A DNA stretch of 64,000 nucleotides from Cronobacter malonaticus LMG 23826 (lineage in GTDB: Bacteria > Pseudomonadota > Gammaproteobacteria > Enterobacterales > Enterobacteriaceae), in contig NZ_CP013940.1 in the NCBI RefSeq assembly GCF_001277215.2, positions 2,356,001 to 2,420,000 of the forward strand, read 5' to 3'. A program made the position numbers and the translations under genes. The notes beneath the pieces were generated by a model. The model made no database searches. It was not told the DNA's origin and was given only the letters and a program-made list of their open reading frames with translations. Below, in pieces: positions 35,566 through 44,451 of this stretch (its first letter is position 1; each line of letters begins with the position of its first letter).

Positions 35566-35760
35566 ATTTTAATACCTTTATACTTGAGCCTTGCGGCGAA
35601 AATGGTTTGAGTGACAGAAATATTCAGTGCTTAAGAGGGAACTCAAAAGAAGAGATATCGAAGGATAACGTCTGGAGATGAGTACTACTGAAGTGGAGGA
35701 CTCGTACCAACCACTGCACAACGGGTTCTGCGTATCAAACCGAGGAGTTCATTAACGCAC
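35566..35760 (-). promoter_or_regulatory. Cold-shock 5' leader with cold box
   Basis: The stretch 742 to 724 (35742-35724, minus strand) reads CGGTTTGATACGCAGAACC, close to the cspA cold box (CGGTTTGACGTACAGACC). It begins a leader of roughly 180 bases before the csp gene, the layout of cspA, cspB and cspG thermosensing mRNAs. Confidence 0.75.
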
Positions 35761-36106
35761 GCCCTGATTTTTTAAGCAAGCAGTAATGTACCTTTTACAA
35801 AACTCTATATTCAGACTTGCGCAATATTATGCTGCTAGTCCATTTTATCGCTTACCGCCAGTAAAGCAGAAAATAAATCTCCGGGCGCGTTAAAAAAACA
35901 CGCGCGACTTCTTTCTTTAACAAAATATATTTTCTGCGGCTCAGTAAAGCCGTGACGCTATTTTCTTACGCACCCTGGCTTCAATATTGTCAGCGGGGAT
36001 GTTTGCTTTCGCGATCTCTTCCCGCCCGGTAAAACCACGCGATGACGTGCGTCACGCGCGAAATATTGTTAAGGTTTATCTGATGACAACACTGAACGAG
36101 GTAATA
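35761..36106. other. Intergenic region, csp promoter to queH
   Basis: 346 bases, AT-rich, with no credible gene. The left end holds the csp promoter (minus strand). The right end includes an alternative queH start at 36083. AAAACACGCGCG at about 35895 is part of a short GC island without clear structure. Confidence 0.45.
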
Positions 36107-36760
36107 ATGAACGCGTTTGTCAGGCCCACGCTTACGCTTCCTAATCAGGAAGAGAAACTGCTGCTGCACTCCTGCTGCGCGCCCTGCTCGGGCGAGGTCA
36201 TGGAGGCGTTGCAGGCTTCCGGTATCGATTACACCATCTTTTTCTATAACCCCAATATTCATCCCCAGAAGGAATACCTGCTGCGCAAAGAGGAAAATAT
36301 CCGCTTTGCTGAACAGCACGGCATTCCTTTTGTGGACGCCGATTACGACACCGATAACTGGTTCGAGCGCGCTAAAGGGATGGAATGGGAGCCGGAGCGC
36401 GGCGTGCGTTGCACCATGTGCTTCGATATGCGCTTTGAACGCACCGCGCTTTATGCGCATGAAAACGGCTTTAAGGTGATCAGCAGTTCGCTCGGCATTT
36501 CGCGCTGGAAAAACATGCAGCAAATTAATGACTGCGGTCACCGCGCCGCAGCGCCCTATGAAGGCATGGTGTACTGGGATTATAACTGGCGTAAACAGGG
36601 CGGCTCGGCGCGCATGATTGAAATCAGCAAGCGCGAGCGGTTTTATCAGCAGGAATATTGCGGCTGTGTTTATTCGCTGCGCGACTCCAATCTGCACCGT
36701 AAAGCGCAGGGCCGTCCATTAATTAAAATCGGCACGCTCTATTATGGCGACGAGTCATAA
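36107..36760 (+). CDS. queH: Epoxyqueuosine reductase QueH
   Basis: 217 residues of the DUF208/QueH family, which carries out the last step of queuosine synthesis in tRNA without the cobalamin used by QueG. The iron-sulfur and zinc ligands are visible: SCCAPCSG near 25, RCTMCFDMR near 100 and EYCGCVYS near 183. The ATG at 36107 is preferred because GAGGT lies 6 bases upstream; the ATG at 36083 is possible. E. coli K-12 uses only QueG. Confidence 0.9.
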   Translation: MNAFVRPTLTLPNQEEKLLLHSCCAPCSGEVMEALQASGIDYTIFFYNPNIHPQKEYLLRKEENIRFAEQHGIPFVDADYDTDNWFERAKGMEWEPERGVRCTMCFDMRFERTALYAHENGFKVISSSLGISRWKNMQQINDCGHRAAAPYEGMVYWDYNWRKQGGSARMIEISKRERFYQQEYCGCVYSLRDSNLHRKAQGRPLIKIGTLYYGDES

Positions 36761-36798
36761 CGGTAATCTGCGTCGTTACGATTGACCTCATTACGCGA

Positions 36799-36827
36799 AA
36801 GCCCGGCTTCATGCCGGGCTTATTATT
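36799..36827 (+). terminator. Terminator after queH
   Basis: AAGCCCGGC, a 5-base loop, GCCGGGCTT, then ATTATTT. It abuts the convergent gene end at 36827. Confidence 0.75.
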
Positions 36828-37288
36828 TAATCACTGCTGCTACTGTCGCAGTCGCCACCCGAGCCGCTGTCTGAACTGCAGCTGTCATGATGAGATGAGT
36901 GCGAAATGGTCGACGTCGAATCATACGACGCGTGGTTCGTTCCCGGATGGTGCGAGGTGTCGGTGTAATAGCGGGTATCGCCGCATTGACCGTGCGGCGC
37001 AGTCGTAAACAGCCAGATGACGGTTTTTATCGCGTGCAGTATGAGAGGGATCCCCACCAGCGCCTGTGCGAAACAGGTTACCCATATTGAGGAATTTGTC
37101 ACAATATCCGCCGTGAGGTATTCCATCAGCGGTGTAAATGCGATGACCTGAGCCAGCGCCAGCCAGAAGCCCAGCAAAAAAATGTAAGCGACAACGCTGT
37201 ACCCTATAAATGCCAGCAGCTGTTTTATACTTAATCGGTAACCCCAGCGTAAGGTATTTCGCCAGTGTGTGAAGTAGCGGTGTCGCAT
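36827..37288 (-). CDS. Membrane protein with Ser/His/Asp/Cys-rich tail
   Basis: 153 residues. Two strong hydrophobic segments (about 22-52 and 66-92) are followed by a low-complexity C-terminal tail of about 50 residues. The tail is rich in Ser, His, Asp, Thr and Cys (for example SHSSHHDSCSSDSGSGG, ending DCDSSSSD). The tail could bind metal ions. I recognise no family. It is convergent with queH, whose terminator overlaps its stop codon. Confidence 0.7.
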   Translation of the reverse strand: MRHRYFTHWRNTLRWGYRLSIKQLLAFIGYSVVAYIFLLGFWLALAQVIAFTPLMEYLTADIVTNSSIWVTCFAQALVGIPLILHAIKTVIWLFTTAPHGQCGDTRYYTDTSHHPGTNHASYDSTSTISHSSHHDSCSSDSGSGGDCDSSSSD

Positions 37289-37465
37289 CCCTGATTCCTC
37301 TTATTAGCGGCAAACAGGTTACCGCAGCGGCCCGCGCCCTGAAACTACCAGAATCGTGGTCGCGTGGTATAAAAAGCCAGCAGCCGTAAATTTAAAAAAT
37401 AAATATCGGGCTATTGGTACTCAATGTGTGTAAGGTGCACCCTCCACAATTCAAAGAAGATACTT

Positions 37466-37639
37466 ATGGCTATTCATAAAAGAAAATCGCAAGACAGTTA
37501 CTTAAGCCGTGTCACCTGCCCGAAATGCAACGAAAAATCTGAACACAGCGCCGCCCGCGTCAACAAGAAAAAAACGCTCATCTGCCCCGCCTGCAATCAT
37601 TTATTTGTCTCCGCGCAAGCCCCAGCGACGCCATTCTAA
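37466..37639 (+). CDS. Small zinc-ribbon protein, 57 residues
   Basis: Starts MAIHKRKSQDSYLSR and has two CPxC knuckles (VTCPKCNEK near 16; LICPACNHLF near 44) with basic stretches between, a typical single zinc ribbon that might bind nucleic acid. AAGATACTT precedes the ATG. Upstream in-frame codons to 37424 are probably not translated. The family is not named here; YnfU-type small zinc-binding proteins are similar in design. Confidence 0.7.
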   Translation: MAIHKRKSQDSYLSRVTCPKCNEKSEHSAARVNKKKTLICPACNHLFVSAQAPATPF

Positions 37640-37657
37640 ACCCTGTTTTTGTAGCCG

Positions 37658-37690
37658 GTTAAAAGCGCCGGTCTTGCTGGTGCTTTTAAC
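37658..37690 (+). terminator. Long hairpin after the zinc-ribbon gene
   Basis: GTTAAAAGC pairs with GCTTTTAAC, with further pairing inside the arms and a small loop. It lies 19 bases past the stop codon; the T run is within the second arm. Confidence 0.6.
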
Positions 37691-37917
37691 TATGCTGAAT
37701 AGCGCTGAATTTATGCGCGATGATACCCGGCCATGTCTATCTGCGCCGCAAGCTGTTCTCCTCTGTTAACAACCTCACAAAAGAAAAGTTAAACTAGAAA
37801 CATTTTTTTAATAGAGAAATTACGCTGCGATCTCAATTCCATTTAACAGGCAGAATGTGTTAACAAACAATAACCTCCCACCTGCATTTCTTTGCGTTTT
37901 TTTACTTTCATATTCTC

Positions 37918-37944
37918 TAAAAGCCGGTCGTCTGTCGCCGATAA
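37918..37944 (+). promoter_or_regulatory. Sigma-28 (FliA) promoter of the chemoreceptor gene
   Basis: TAAA, exactly 15 bases, GCCGATAA: a complete match to the class 3 flagellar consensus. Because it lies inside the longest open frame of the next gene, it rules out a start at 37892. Confidence 0.85.
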
Positions 37945-37990
37945 ACGCCCTGAACCGTTTATATCGCATGAGGGAGAAATATCCTTGAAT

Positions 37991-39556
37991 ATGAAAATGG
38001 ATGTGAAAGGAATGACAATGACCGTAAGGCTTTTCTCATTTATTACGCTGGGAACTTTAATTATTATTTTTCTCGCCAGTTCAGCCTCTAATCTGTGGTC
38101 GCTGACGCGCAGCAATCAGGCGCTGGATGATGTCAATAAAGAGATCCGCGTTGTGCTTTCCGTGGTGGACCCGATTAACCACAGCCGGACGGTGCGCGTA
38201 CGCCTGATGGAAGCGATGATTAATCAGTCGTTAGGCAAAACCTCACAGGCAGAAACGTCACTGGAGGGTGCCAGGGAATTCTTACAGCACGCCACGGAAA
38301 CGTTCGACTCGTATATGGCTTCGCCCCGCGCGCCGGGTGAAGAGGAAATTTTAGCGCCCTATCGCCAGACCTGGCAGAATTATCTCGACAAGGGTTTACG
38401 CCCGATGGTTGAGGCTGCGAAGAATCATGACGTGGAACGCTTCAACCAGCTTGCAAGCTTTACCGTACCGGCGCTTGATTACCAGTTTGAAAATGAATTA
38501 CTGAAACTCCTTTCATTCCGGGAAGATTATGCGCATAACCTTAATCTGGATGCGCAGGAACAATTTAAATACAGCCTCACGCTGTTGGGCGGGTTTACGC
38601 TTATTTTTGTTCTGATCCTGATAGCGGTATTTATTCTTATCCAGCGTCGGATCCTTAAACCCTTAGACATCGCGCACGCCCAGTGCAAGAAAATCGCCGA
38701 GGGAGATTTACAGAATCCGATCATTTCGCATTCCGGTGATGAAATAGGCAGGATGCTTGCCGCGCTTGAGCAAATGCGGCAGTCCCTGCGCGAGATTATC
38801 ATCCAGGTGCGCGACTCCAGCGACAGCGTGGCGCACGCCGCTGATGAAATCGCCGCCGGGAATATCGATCTCTCCGCGCGCACTGAAGAACAGGCGGCGT
38901 CTCTTGGCGAGACCGCGGCCAGCATGGAGCAGTTGACCTCCACCGTGATGCACACGTCTGATAATACGCATAATGCGGACCTGCTGGCGGGTTCAATGCG
39001 CGAATCGGCGCAGGAAGGCAATCAGATTATGGAAGAAGCCGTGGAATCTATGATGGAGCTTGAATCGAGCGCCAGACGCATCGACTCCATTACCGGCATC
39101 ATTGAAGGCATCGCCTTCCAGACCAATATTCTGGCGCTTAACGCCGCCGTTGAAGCGGCGCGCGCGGGTGAACAGGGCCGCGGATTTGCGGTGGTCGCGA
39201 GCGAAGTGCGCAACCTGGCGCAGCGCTCTTCCGCCGCCGCCAAAGAGATCAAAGAACTGATCGAACAATCCGGCACGCATATTACGTCCGGCAGCGAAAA
39301 AGTCAGCCGGGCGGGTGAGAGCATGAAGGCAATCATTAATTCTGTTAATCAGGTGTCGGTATTAATGTCTGAGCTGGCGTTGTCCACCGGCGAACAGAGC
39401 CGCGGCATTGAACAAATTAACCTTGCGGTCAACCAGATGGATGCGGTGACGCAGCAGAACGCCGCGCTGGTAGAAGAAGCTTCTTCCGCCGCGATGTCGC
39501 TGAAAGAGCAGTCTCACCTGCTCAGGCAAACCGTCGGTATCTTTAACGTTAGCTGA
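37991..39556 (+). CDS. Methyl-accepting chemotaxis protein (four-helix-bundle sensor)
   Basis: 521 residues from the ATG at 37991: TM1 (about 13-33), a helical periplasmic ligand domain to about 193, TM2 (about 195-217), HAMP, then the cytoplasmic hairpin with the invariant tip [20 protein letters not shown]. The C-terminus (VGIFNVS) lacks the NWETF docking peptide for CheR/CheB. Start choice: a TTG at 37985 has the best GGGAG spacing, the ATG at 38018 has AAAGGA; all lie after the sigma-28 promoter. The ligand cannot be inferred. Confidence 0.9.
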   Translation: MKMDVKGMTMTVRLFSFITLGTLIIIFLASSASNLWSLTRSNQALDDVNKEIRVVLSVVDPINHSRTVRVRLMEAMINQSLGKTSQAETSLEGAREFLQHATETFDSYMASPRAPGEEEILAPYRQTWQNYLDKGLRPMVEAAKNHDVERFNQLASFTVPALDYQFENELLKLLSFREDYAHNLNLDAQEQFKYSLTLLGGFTLIFVLILIAVFILIQRRILKPLDIAHAQCKKIAEGDLQNPIISHSGDEIGRMLAALEQMRQSLREIIIQVRDSSDSVAHAADEIAAGNIDLSARTEEQAASLGETAASMEQLTSTVMHTSDNTHNADLLAGSMRESAQEGNQIMEEAVESMMELESSARRIDSITGIIEGIAFQTNILALNAAVEAARAGEQGRGFAVVASEVRNLAQRSSAAAKEIKELIEQSGTHITSGSEKVSRAGESMKAIINSVNQVSVLMSELALSTGEQSRGIEQINLAVNQMDAVTQQNAALVEEASSAAMSLKEQSHLLRQTVGIFNVS

Positions 39557-39624
39557 CGAGAGTAAAAGGTTCAGGTAGCCGGAACGCGAAATAAGACGGC
39601 AGCGCCGTTAACGTGTTTCTCAAT

Positions 39625-39660
39625 AAAAAAGCCGGGCGACAGGATGCGCCTGGCTTTTTT
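39625..39660 (+). terminator. Terminator after the chemoreceptor gene
   Basis: Six A, GCCGGGCG, a 7-base loop, CGCCTGGC, six T; one G-T pair in the stem. Confidence 0.8.
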
Positions 39661-39777
39661 ATTCGTTCCGCTACGGCATGCTCACTTTTACGCCTGGATA
39701 AGACGCGTCTCATCCCGTTTGTGTCGCCGTCATGTTAAACAGAAGGTATTAACCGACCCACACCTAAGGAAAAACGT

Positions 39778-40563
39778 ATGTCTGCCGATCTCTCCCAAAT
39801 GGGTGGTGCCAGAGTGACACTCGCCACCGATGAAACGGGCAGACGGGTTATCGAAAAATGCCCGGTGGGAGACGTTGAATATGGCTTTTATCAGCATGCC
39901 GCACGTGAACTCGCCGATGCCGGTATCCTGACCCCAACGTTGCTGGGTGCCGATCCTGAGCAGCGTAAGCTGACGCTTGAGTATATTCCGCACGCCATTG
40001 ACTAGGACGCGGTAGCAGATGACCGCATTCTGGCGATACTGGCTCGCCTGCACCGTTATCCGGCTCATCCCGGCTGGCGCTATCACCCTCACGGCTGGTC
40101 AGACGCGGCGCTGGAAAATACGCTCAGCCTCCTGGCACTTACAGAGACCGCCGCCCGGCAGTTGCGAACGCTTTATCGTCACCGCGATATGCTGTTTGAG
40201 AAGCCATGCCTGATTTCGGGCGACAGCAATGCGGGTAACTGGGGCAGAAGAGAGAACGGTGAGCGGGTGCTGTTCGACTGGGAACGATTCGGACGCGCAA
40301 GCCCGGCGATTGATCTGGCACCGCTGATTAAAGGCATGGGCACGCCGCAGGCATTTGTTCAGATGGCCGGGCGTTACCGTCGCTTCTCATCGCAATACCC
40401 GGTTGATGAGCTTGCGCGTGACATCGCCATCGCCAAAGCCTGGATTGTCACTGAAGTCGTCACGCTACTCCATGAGCGGCAAAAAGCGTCGCTTCCGTTA
40501 TATCTCAACTGGTACCGGGAAAATCTGCCTGACTGGCTGGATAACACGGTCAGGCTGGTGTGA
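39778..40563 (+). pseudogene. Aminoglycoside/choline-kinase-like phosphotransferase with in-frame amber codon
   Basis: One continuous frame of 261 codons is interrupted only by TAG at 40003-40005. The N-terminal part gives LEYIPHAID, then TAG, then DAVADDRILAILARLHRYP, so homologous sequence continues without a frame change. The kinase features are in the second part: SGDSNAGNWG (a degenerate form of the HGDxxxxN catalytic loop) and FDWERFG. As written it would end after 75 residues, before the catalytic residues. A point-mutation pseudogene, a sequencing error, or readthrough. Confidence 0.72.
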
Positions 40564-40590
40564 TTAAATATGTTGTTCTGAACAGTCAAA

Positions 40591-40767
40591 TCACGGCTCA
40601 AAGGCCGTCATAGCGAATGAAATAAAAATGCACGCTAAGTAGCCTGCGCCTCGCTGTCTGCCCGCATCGCTCGCTTTTACTATCCACTCGCGAAAAGCGG
40701 CGACATCTGCCCGTGCCTCCGCTTCCTTCGTCGTCACCAGATAATAATTCGCGCGGGTAACGAAAAT
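40591..40767 (-). pseudogene. Remnant of a LysR-type regulator C-terminus
   Basis: In one minus-strand frame the sequence reads RANYYLVTTKEAEARADV, then AAFREWIV, which resembles the last part of GcvA-type LysR effector domains. It is preceded by an in-frame stop (40768-40770), has no start codon, and its tail runs on to a TGA at 40591. Only the C-terminal end is left, so it is a decayed fragment. Confidence 0.5.
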
Positions 40768-40833
40768 TCAAAAAGCATCCTGAGCATCTGGCGTTTGATT
40801 AGATCCTGAACCAGCAGTTTGCTGGCGGAGACA

Positions 40834-40977
40834 ATGCTGGCAGTTATTCTCAGTAGCGTCATTATTCTTGTCGTTAATCAGTGGAGCGGGTTAAAAGTTG
40901 CCGACGCCCTGTTGCTGGACCTCTCATTACTGGGCGCGCTGTATTGTAAAATTCAACAGCAGGCACCTCAGTCATAA
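40834..40977 (+). pseudogene. Remnant of a cation diffusion facilitator (CDF) transporter
   Basis: 47 codons reading SSVIILVVNQWSGLKVADALL, broken only here for display, followed by SLLGALY. The pattern of a helix, the short WSG-type turn and ADxLL is like the helix 5/6 region of CDF zinc transporters. It has no ribosome site and lacks the remainder of the protein. A gene fragment next to the LysR remnant. Confidence 0.4.
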
Positions 40978-41119
40978 TATCGCCGCCCCCAAAATTAAGG
41001 GGGGAATTTTAGCCCCGAACATTTTCCTCTTACTGATAATTCGCGTAAGGTTCGTCATTCCGCCGTTATCCCTGCGCAAGAAAATACGCAGGGATTTTTA
41101 TAAAGAACAGGAGTTCGCC

Positions 41120-41722
41120 ATGCTAAAACGCTGCTCATCGCTTATTGTCTTTTCAATGCTGGCCGCCCCGCTTGCGCAAGCCGACACTCTTCGCGCCGTG
41201 GATGTGACCACCTTTGATGTCGCCGGTGTCAAAACGGGGATGGATTACGACCAGGCCGTGAAAGCGATCACGGAACATTTTCATGTGCCGGCCTCCGCAC
41301 TGAGCGTTGATAAATTCCCGATGATGAATGCCGTCACCGGTAATAAGCAGCCGCATTATGTCGGCTATGAAAAAGATGGCGTGGAGCTTTCGGTTCACTT
41401 TGAAGGCCGCGTACCGGTAGATCCGGCGCACCCTCTCGTGGTATCCATGATTACCTATAAACTGCCATGGTCAACGGATAATAAAACGGCCATGGAAAAG
41501 GCAGCCCTGGAAAAATATGGGCCTCAGTCTAACGGCACTTACACCACGCCCATGGTGTGGTGTAAGAATCCAGGAAAAATGGCGAGCGATGCGTGTAGCA
41601 ATGACATGAACCAGGCCACGCTGAAACTGGCGAATACCGCGCTCGAACTCTCTGATCCTTCATGGAGCCAGGCGCGCATCAAGTTTATGGAGAGCAAACA
41701 GACCCGCACGCCTGGGTTCTGA
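41120..41722 (+). CDS. Secreted protein of unknown function, 200 residues
   Basis: The ATG at 41120 with AGGAG upstream starts a signal peptide (LIVFSMLAAPLAQAD, cleavage near 21). The mature part has a repeat-free alpha/beta appearance with GVKTGMDYDQAVKAI near 38 and two cysteines (WCKNPGKMASDAC near 150). A frame extended to 40898 runs over the CDF remnant and is not credible. I recognise no family; it is probably periplasmic. Confidence 0.8.
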   Translation: MLKRCSSLIVFSMLAAPLAQADTLRAVDVTTFDVAGVKTGMDYDQAVKAITEHFHVPASALSVDKFPMMNAVTGNKQPHYVGYEKDGVELSVHFEGRVPVDPAHPLVVSMITYKLPWSTDNKTAMEKAALEKYGPQSNGTYTTPMVWCKNPGKMASDACSNDMNQATLKLANTALELSDPSWSQARIKFMESKQTRTPGF

Positions 41723-41750
41723 AACCGCTTAACGCGTAACCATGAACGCA

Positions 41751-41776
41751 AGGGGCTGACGCTTCAGCCCTTTTCT
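41751..41776 (+). terminator. Terminator after the secreted protein gene
   Basis: GGGCTGA, CGCT, TCAGCCC, then four T. Confidence 0.75.
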
Positions 41777-41876
41777 CTTTCCCTCTCGCGATCCGCTTTA
41801 GCTGGCCATACGCCACGGTTTTCATGGCGCGAACGGCCTGGAGACGCAAGCCCGGCGCACTTTTAACATCCCCGTT

Positions 41877-42824
41877 TCATCCCTCTTTTTTCGCTGCTTC
41901 CTTCGCATGAATAAAAGCATCTTCAAGAAAACGAAGCGCGTTACGCAACGCCCGATCGGCTTGTGGCAGGTGACCCGCCAGAAGATGCCAGACATGAAAC
42001 ATCCCGGGCCAGACTTCAAGCGTGGTGCGTACGCGCGCCTCCCCCAGATTGGAAGCAAGCGTTAAGGCACCACTCAGCATGACCTCATTCTCTCCGATCT
42101 GGATAAGGATCGGCGCAAGCCCGTGAACATTCGCGTAAACGGGGGAAGCATCAGGATGGGTGGGCAGCTCGCCTGCGAGAAAGCATCGTGCCAGCGCATT
42201 GAGAAAGTCAACGCGACAGAGCGGATCGATCCCGTCACGCGTGGTCGCTGATAAACCGCGATGGGTAAGATCGGCCCAGGGAGAGATGGCCACCCCGCCC
42301 GCCGGCAGCGGAAGCCCCGCGTCACGCGCCTTGCGCATTATCGTCACTACCATCGCGCCCCCGGCTGAATCGCCCACCAGCACGAGGTTTTCAGGCGGGA
42401 TGCCGCTATCAAGCAAGGCGCAATACGCGCGAAAGGCATCGTCAATGGGCGTTGGAAAGGGAAATTCAGGCGCCTGACGGTAGTCCGGCGTATAAACCCG
42501 GGCGTGCAGCGTCGCAGCGATGCGGCCCGTAAGCCCACGGTAGGCGTCGACACCGCCATGGACATAACCGCCACCGTGAAGATAAAGCACCACGCGGTTT
42601 TCTGCTTGTTCATGCGGCTCACTGAGCATCGCCGGTACGTTGCCTAACGTAACGGTGCGGTAAGACACCCCGTCGATAGCAGGGAAGATTTTTTCAAGCC
42701 CCTGCATATAGTGAGCGCGCACCTCAGGCCAGCCCGCGTCTGACTGTCCATACAGTTTCTCTACCACAGGGCCGGCGGCATGGATCCATTTATCCAGAAT
42801 TTGCTGGGCATTGTTCGGGAGCAT
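41877..42824 (-). CDS. Alpha/beta hydrolase, HSL-type esterase
   Basis: 315 residues of the hormone-sensitive-lipase group. The oxyanion motif LHGGGYVHGG lies near residue 85, the nucleophile elbow GDSAGGA near 155 and a candidate acid/His pair near the end (GMFHVWHL near 280). It is probably a cytoplasmic carboxylesterase acting on small acyl esters. It is divergent from a LysR gene with a 70-base gap, which suggests that the regulator controls it. Confidence 0.9.
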   Translation of the reverse strand: MLPNNAQQILDKWIHAAGPVVEKLYGQSDAGWPEVRAHYMQGLEKIFPAIDGVSYRTVTLGNVPAMLSEPHEQAENRVVLYLHGGGYVHGGVDAYRGLTGRIAATLHARVYTPDYRQAPEFPFPTPIDDAFRAYCALLDSGIPPENLVLVGDSAGGAMVVTIMRKARDAGLPLPAGGVAISPWADLTHRGLSATTRDGIDPLCRVDFLNALARCFLAGELPTHPDASPVYANVHGLAPILIQIGENEVMLSGALTLASNLGEARVRTTLEVWPGMFHVWHLLAGHLPQADRALRNALRFLEDAFIHAKEAAKKEG

Positions 42825-42894
42825 AATTGAAACCTCTGTTGTTTAATTTCTACAATACGATTGTATTTACTCTATTGACGAAAAAGGTTCCCCA
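42825..42894. promoter_or_regulatory. Divergent hydrolase/LysR promoter region
   Basis: 70 bases between divergent genes, AT-rich. It contains ACAATACGATTGTAT, an interrupted palindrome with the T-N11-A character of LysR binding sites at 42852-42866. Confidence 0.5.
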
Positions 42895-43830
42895 ATGGCG
42901 GGCAGAAAAATCGCTTCGGGAAACGTAACCGGGGCCGCGCTGGATATTCATACGCTGCGTATCTTTGTTGCGGTGGCGGAAGCCGGGAGTTTCGTGGCGG
43001 GCGGTAAGGCAATGGGGCTGACGCGTTCTGCGGCAGGCAAAGCGCTGGCGCGTCTGGAAGACTACCTGGAGACGCGGCTTTTTCAGCGTACCACCCGCAG
43101 CCTGTCTCTCACGACGGAGGGACACGAGTTTTATCATCGCTGCTGTCAGATTCTCGAAGATCTGGCAGACGCCGAGTCCAGCATCCGCCAGAACCCGCCG
43201 CTGGCAAAAGGCATCCTCCGACTGACCGTCTCAGAAGGTTACGGCAAAATGATCGTACTGCCGTTTATCCGGGAATTTTTACACCGTTCGCCAGGGGTAA
43301 GCATTGAGGTTAGTTTTAGCGATCGGGTCGTGGATCTTGTCGAAGAGGGTTTCGATCTTGCGCTTCGCGTCGGCAACGGCGTTACGAGTTATCAATACAT
43401 TACGCAGGTGATAGACCGGACAACGCCACAGCTTATGGCGTCGCCGGATTATCTGCAGGAATGGGGAATGCCGACATCGCTTGCTGAGCTGAAAAACCAT
43501 CGTCGGCTCGTTTATGGTCTGGGGGCTGCTTCCACGGCATGGACTTTCGTTGATACCAGGCATGAGCAGATCGCGGTGCACAGTCGTAATGACGTCAGGT
43601 TTGACAGTGGCGATGCCATTCGCACAGCCGCGCTAATGGGGCTGGGTATCGGTTTTTTACCGTCGTTCATGGTGCAAAACGATATCCAGCAAGGCCGCCT
43701 TATTCAGGTGCTGCCCGAGGCACGGGGCGAAGACGTCGCCATCCATGCTATTTACCCTAACCGAAGACATCTTCCTGTTCGGGTCCGGGCTTTTATTGAT
43801 GGGCTTAAACATTTTCTGAGTAATGCATAA
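42895..43830 (+). CDS. LysR-family transcriptional regulator
   Basis: 311 residues. The winged helix-turn-helix lies at about 18-75 (FVAVAEAGSFVAGGKAMGLTRSA, shown only in part; TTRSLSLTTEG), and the effector domain runs from about 100 to 305. The start at 42895 lies only 70 bases from the divergent hydrolase. It belongs to the broad group of LysR regulators adjacent to the genes they control. The inducer is unknown. Confidence 0.92.
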   Translation: MAGRKIASGNVTGAALDIHTLRIFVAVAEAGSFVAGGKAMGLTRSAAGKALARLEDYLETRLFQRTTRSLSLTTEGHEFYHRCCQILEDLADAESSIRQNPPLAKGILRLTVSEGYGKMIVLPFIREFLHRSPGVSIEVSFSDRVVDLVEEGFDLALRVGNGVTSYQYITQVIDRTTPQLMASPDYLQEWGMPTSLAELKNHRRLVYGLGAASTAWTFVDTRHEQIAVHSRNDVRFDSGDAIRTAALMGLGIGFLPSFMVQNDIQQGRLIQVLPEARGEDVAIHAIYPNRRHLPVRVRAFIDGLKHFLSNA

Positions 43831-43956
43831 CCTCCTCTCTGTTGCCTGGCCGCTGTGAATGTTAAGACCGGGCTTACCGCTGAAAACGGATTGCGGCCCA
43901 GGCTGGCTGAGGGAAAAGACATTTTGCCGCCCGCTATTCTTCCCGTAGCGCCACAT

Positions 43957-44373
43957 TCACTGTTGCGCGGGTTTATCCTTTTGGGGGTGGAAGGGATAAC
44001 AAACACACGCCAGCTTATGTCCATCCGGGTCACGAAGATAAGCCACGTAAAAATCCGGGCCATACGCCTCTCTGACGCCGGGCTTTCCTTCATTCGTTCC
44101 GCCATTGCGCAGACCTGCGGCATGGAATTTTCTCACCACTTCCGCGCTGCTGGCTTTGAAGGAAAACATGGTGCCATTTCCCGCCGTCGCCGATTTCCTG
44201 TTAAACGGCGGGCAAATGCAAAAACTGAAGCCCTCACCTAATGGCTCTCCCCACGTCGCCCAGCCTTCAGTCCATGAGGGGATCCGTGGGATTCCCAGTA
44301 CGTCAAAGATGGCATCATAAAACGCCGTCATACGTTCCAGGTGGTTTGTCCCTATCGTCGTGTACATCAGCAT
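43957..44373 (-). CDS. VOC/glyoxalase-fold protein
   Basis: 138 residues of the vicinal-oxygen-chelate family. It begins YTTIGTNHLERMTAFYDAI, with a typical metal-site His, and ends YLRDPDGHKLACVCY. Likely a dioxygenase/lyase-type or binding protein; the substrate cannot be inferred. GGAGAT precedes the ATG at 44373. It is convergent with the LysR gene. Confidence 0.85.
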   Translation of the reverse strand: MLMYTTIGTNHLERMTAFYDAIFDVLGIPRIPSWTEGWATWGEPLGEGFSFCICPPFNRKSATAGNGTMFSFKASSAEVVRKFHAAGLRNGGTNEGKPGVREAYGPDFYVAYLRDPDGHKLACVCYPFHPQKDKPAQQ

Positions 44374-44451
44374 GTTTTATCTCCGGTATTGGCTCTCTGT
44401 CAGTGAAAGCGAATCAGGCTTACTTTCTGGAGGCTATCATGTATTAGGGTG

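Noticed and set aside
37892..37990. Longer N-terminus for the chemoreceptor
   Set aside because: The sigma-28 promoter at 37918-37944 lies inside it, so these codons precede the transcript start.
40898..41119. N-terminal extension of the secreted protein gene
   Set aside because: It would run across the CDF remnant and hide a clear signal peptide that starts at 41120 behind AGGAG.
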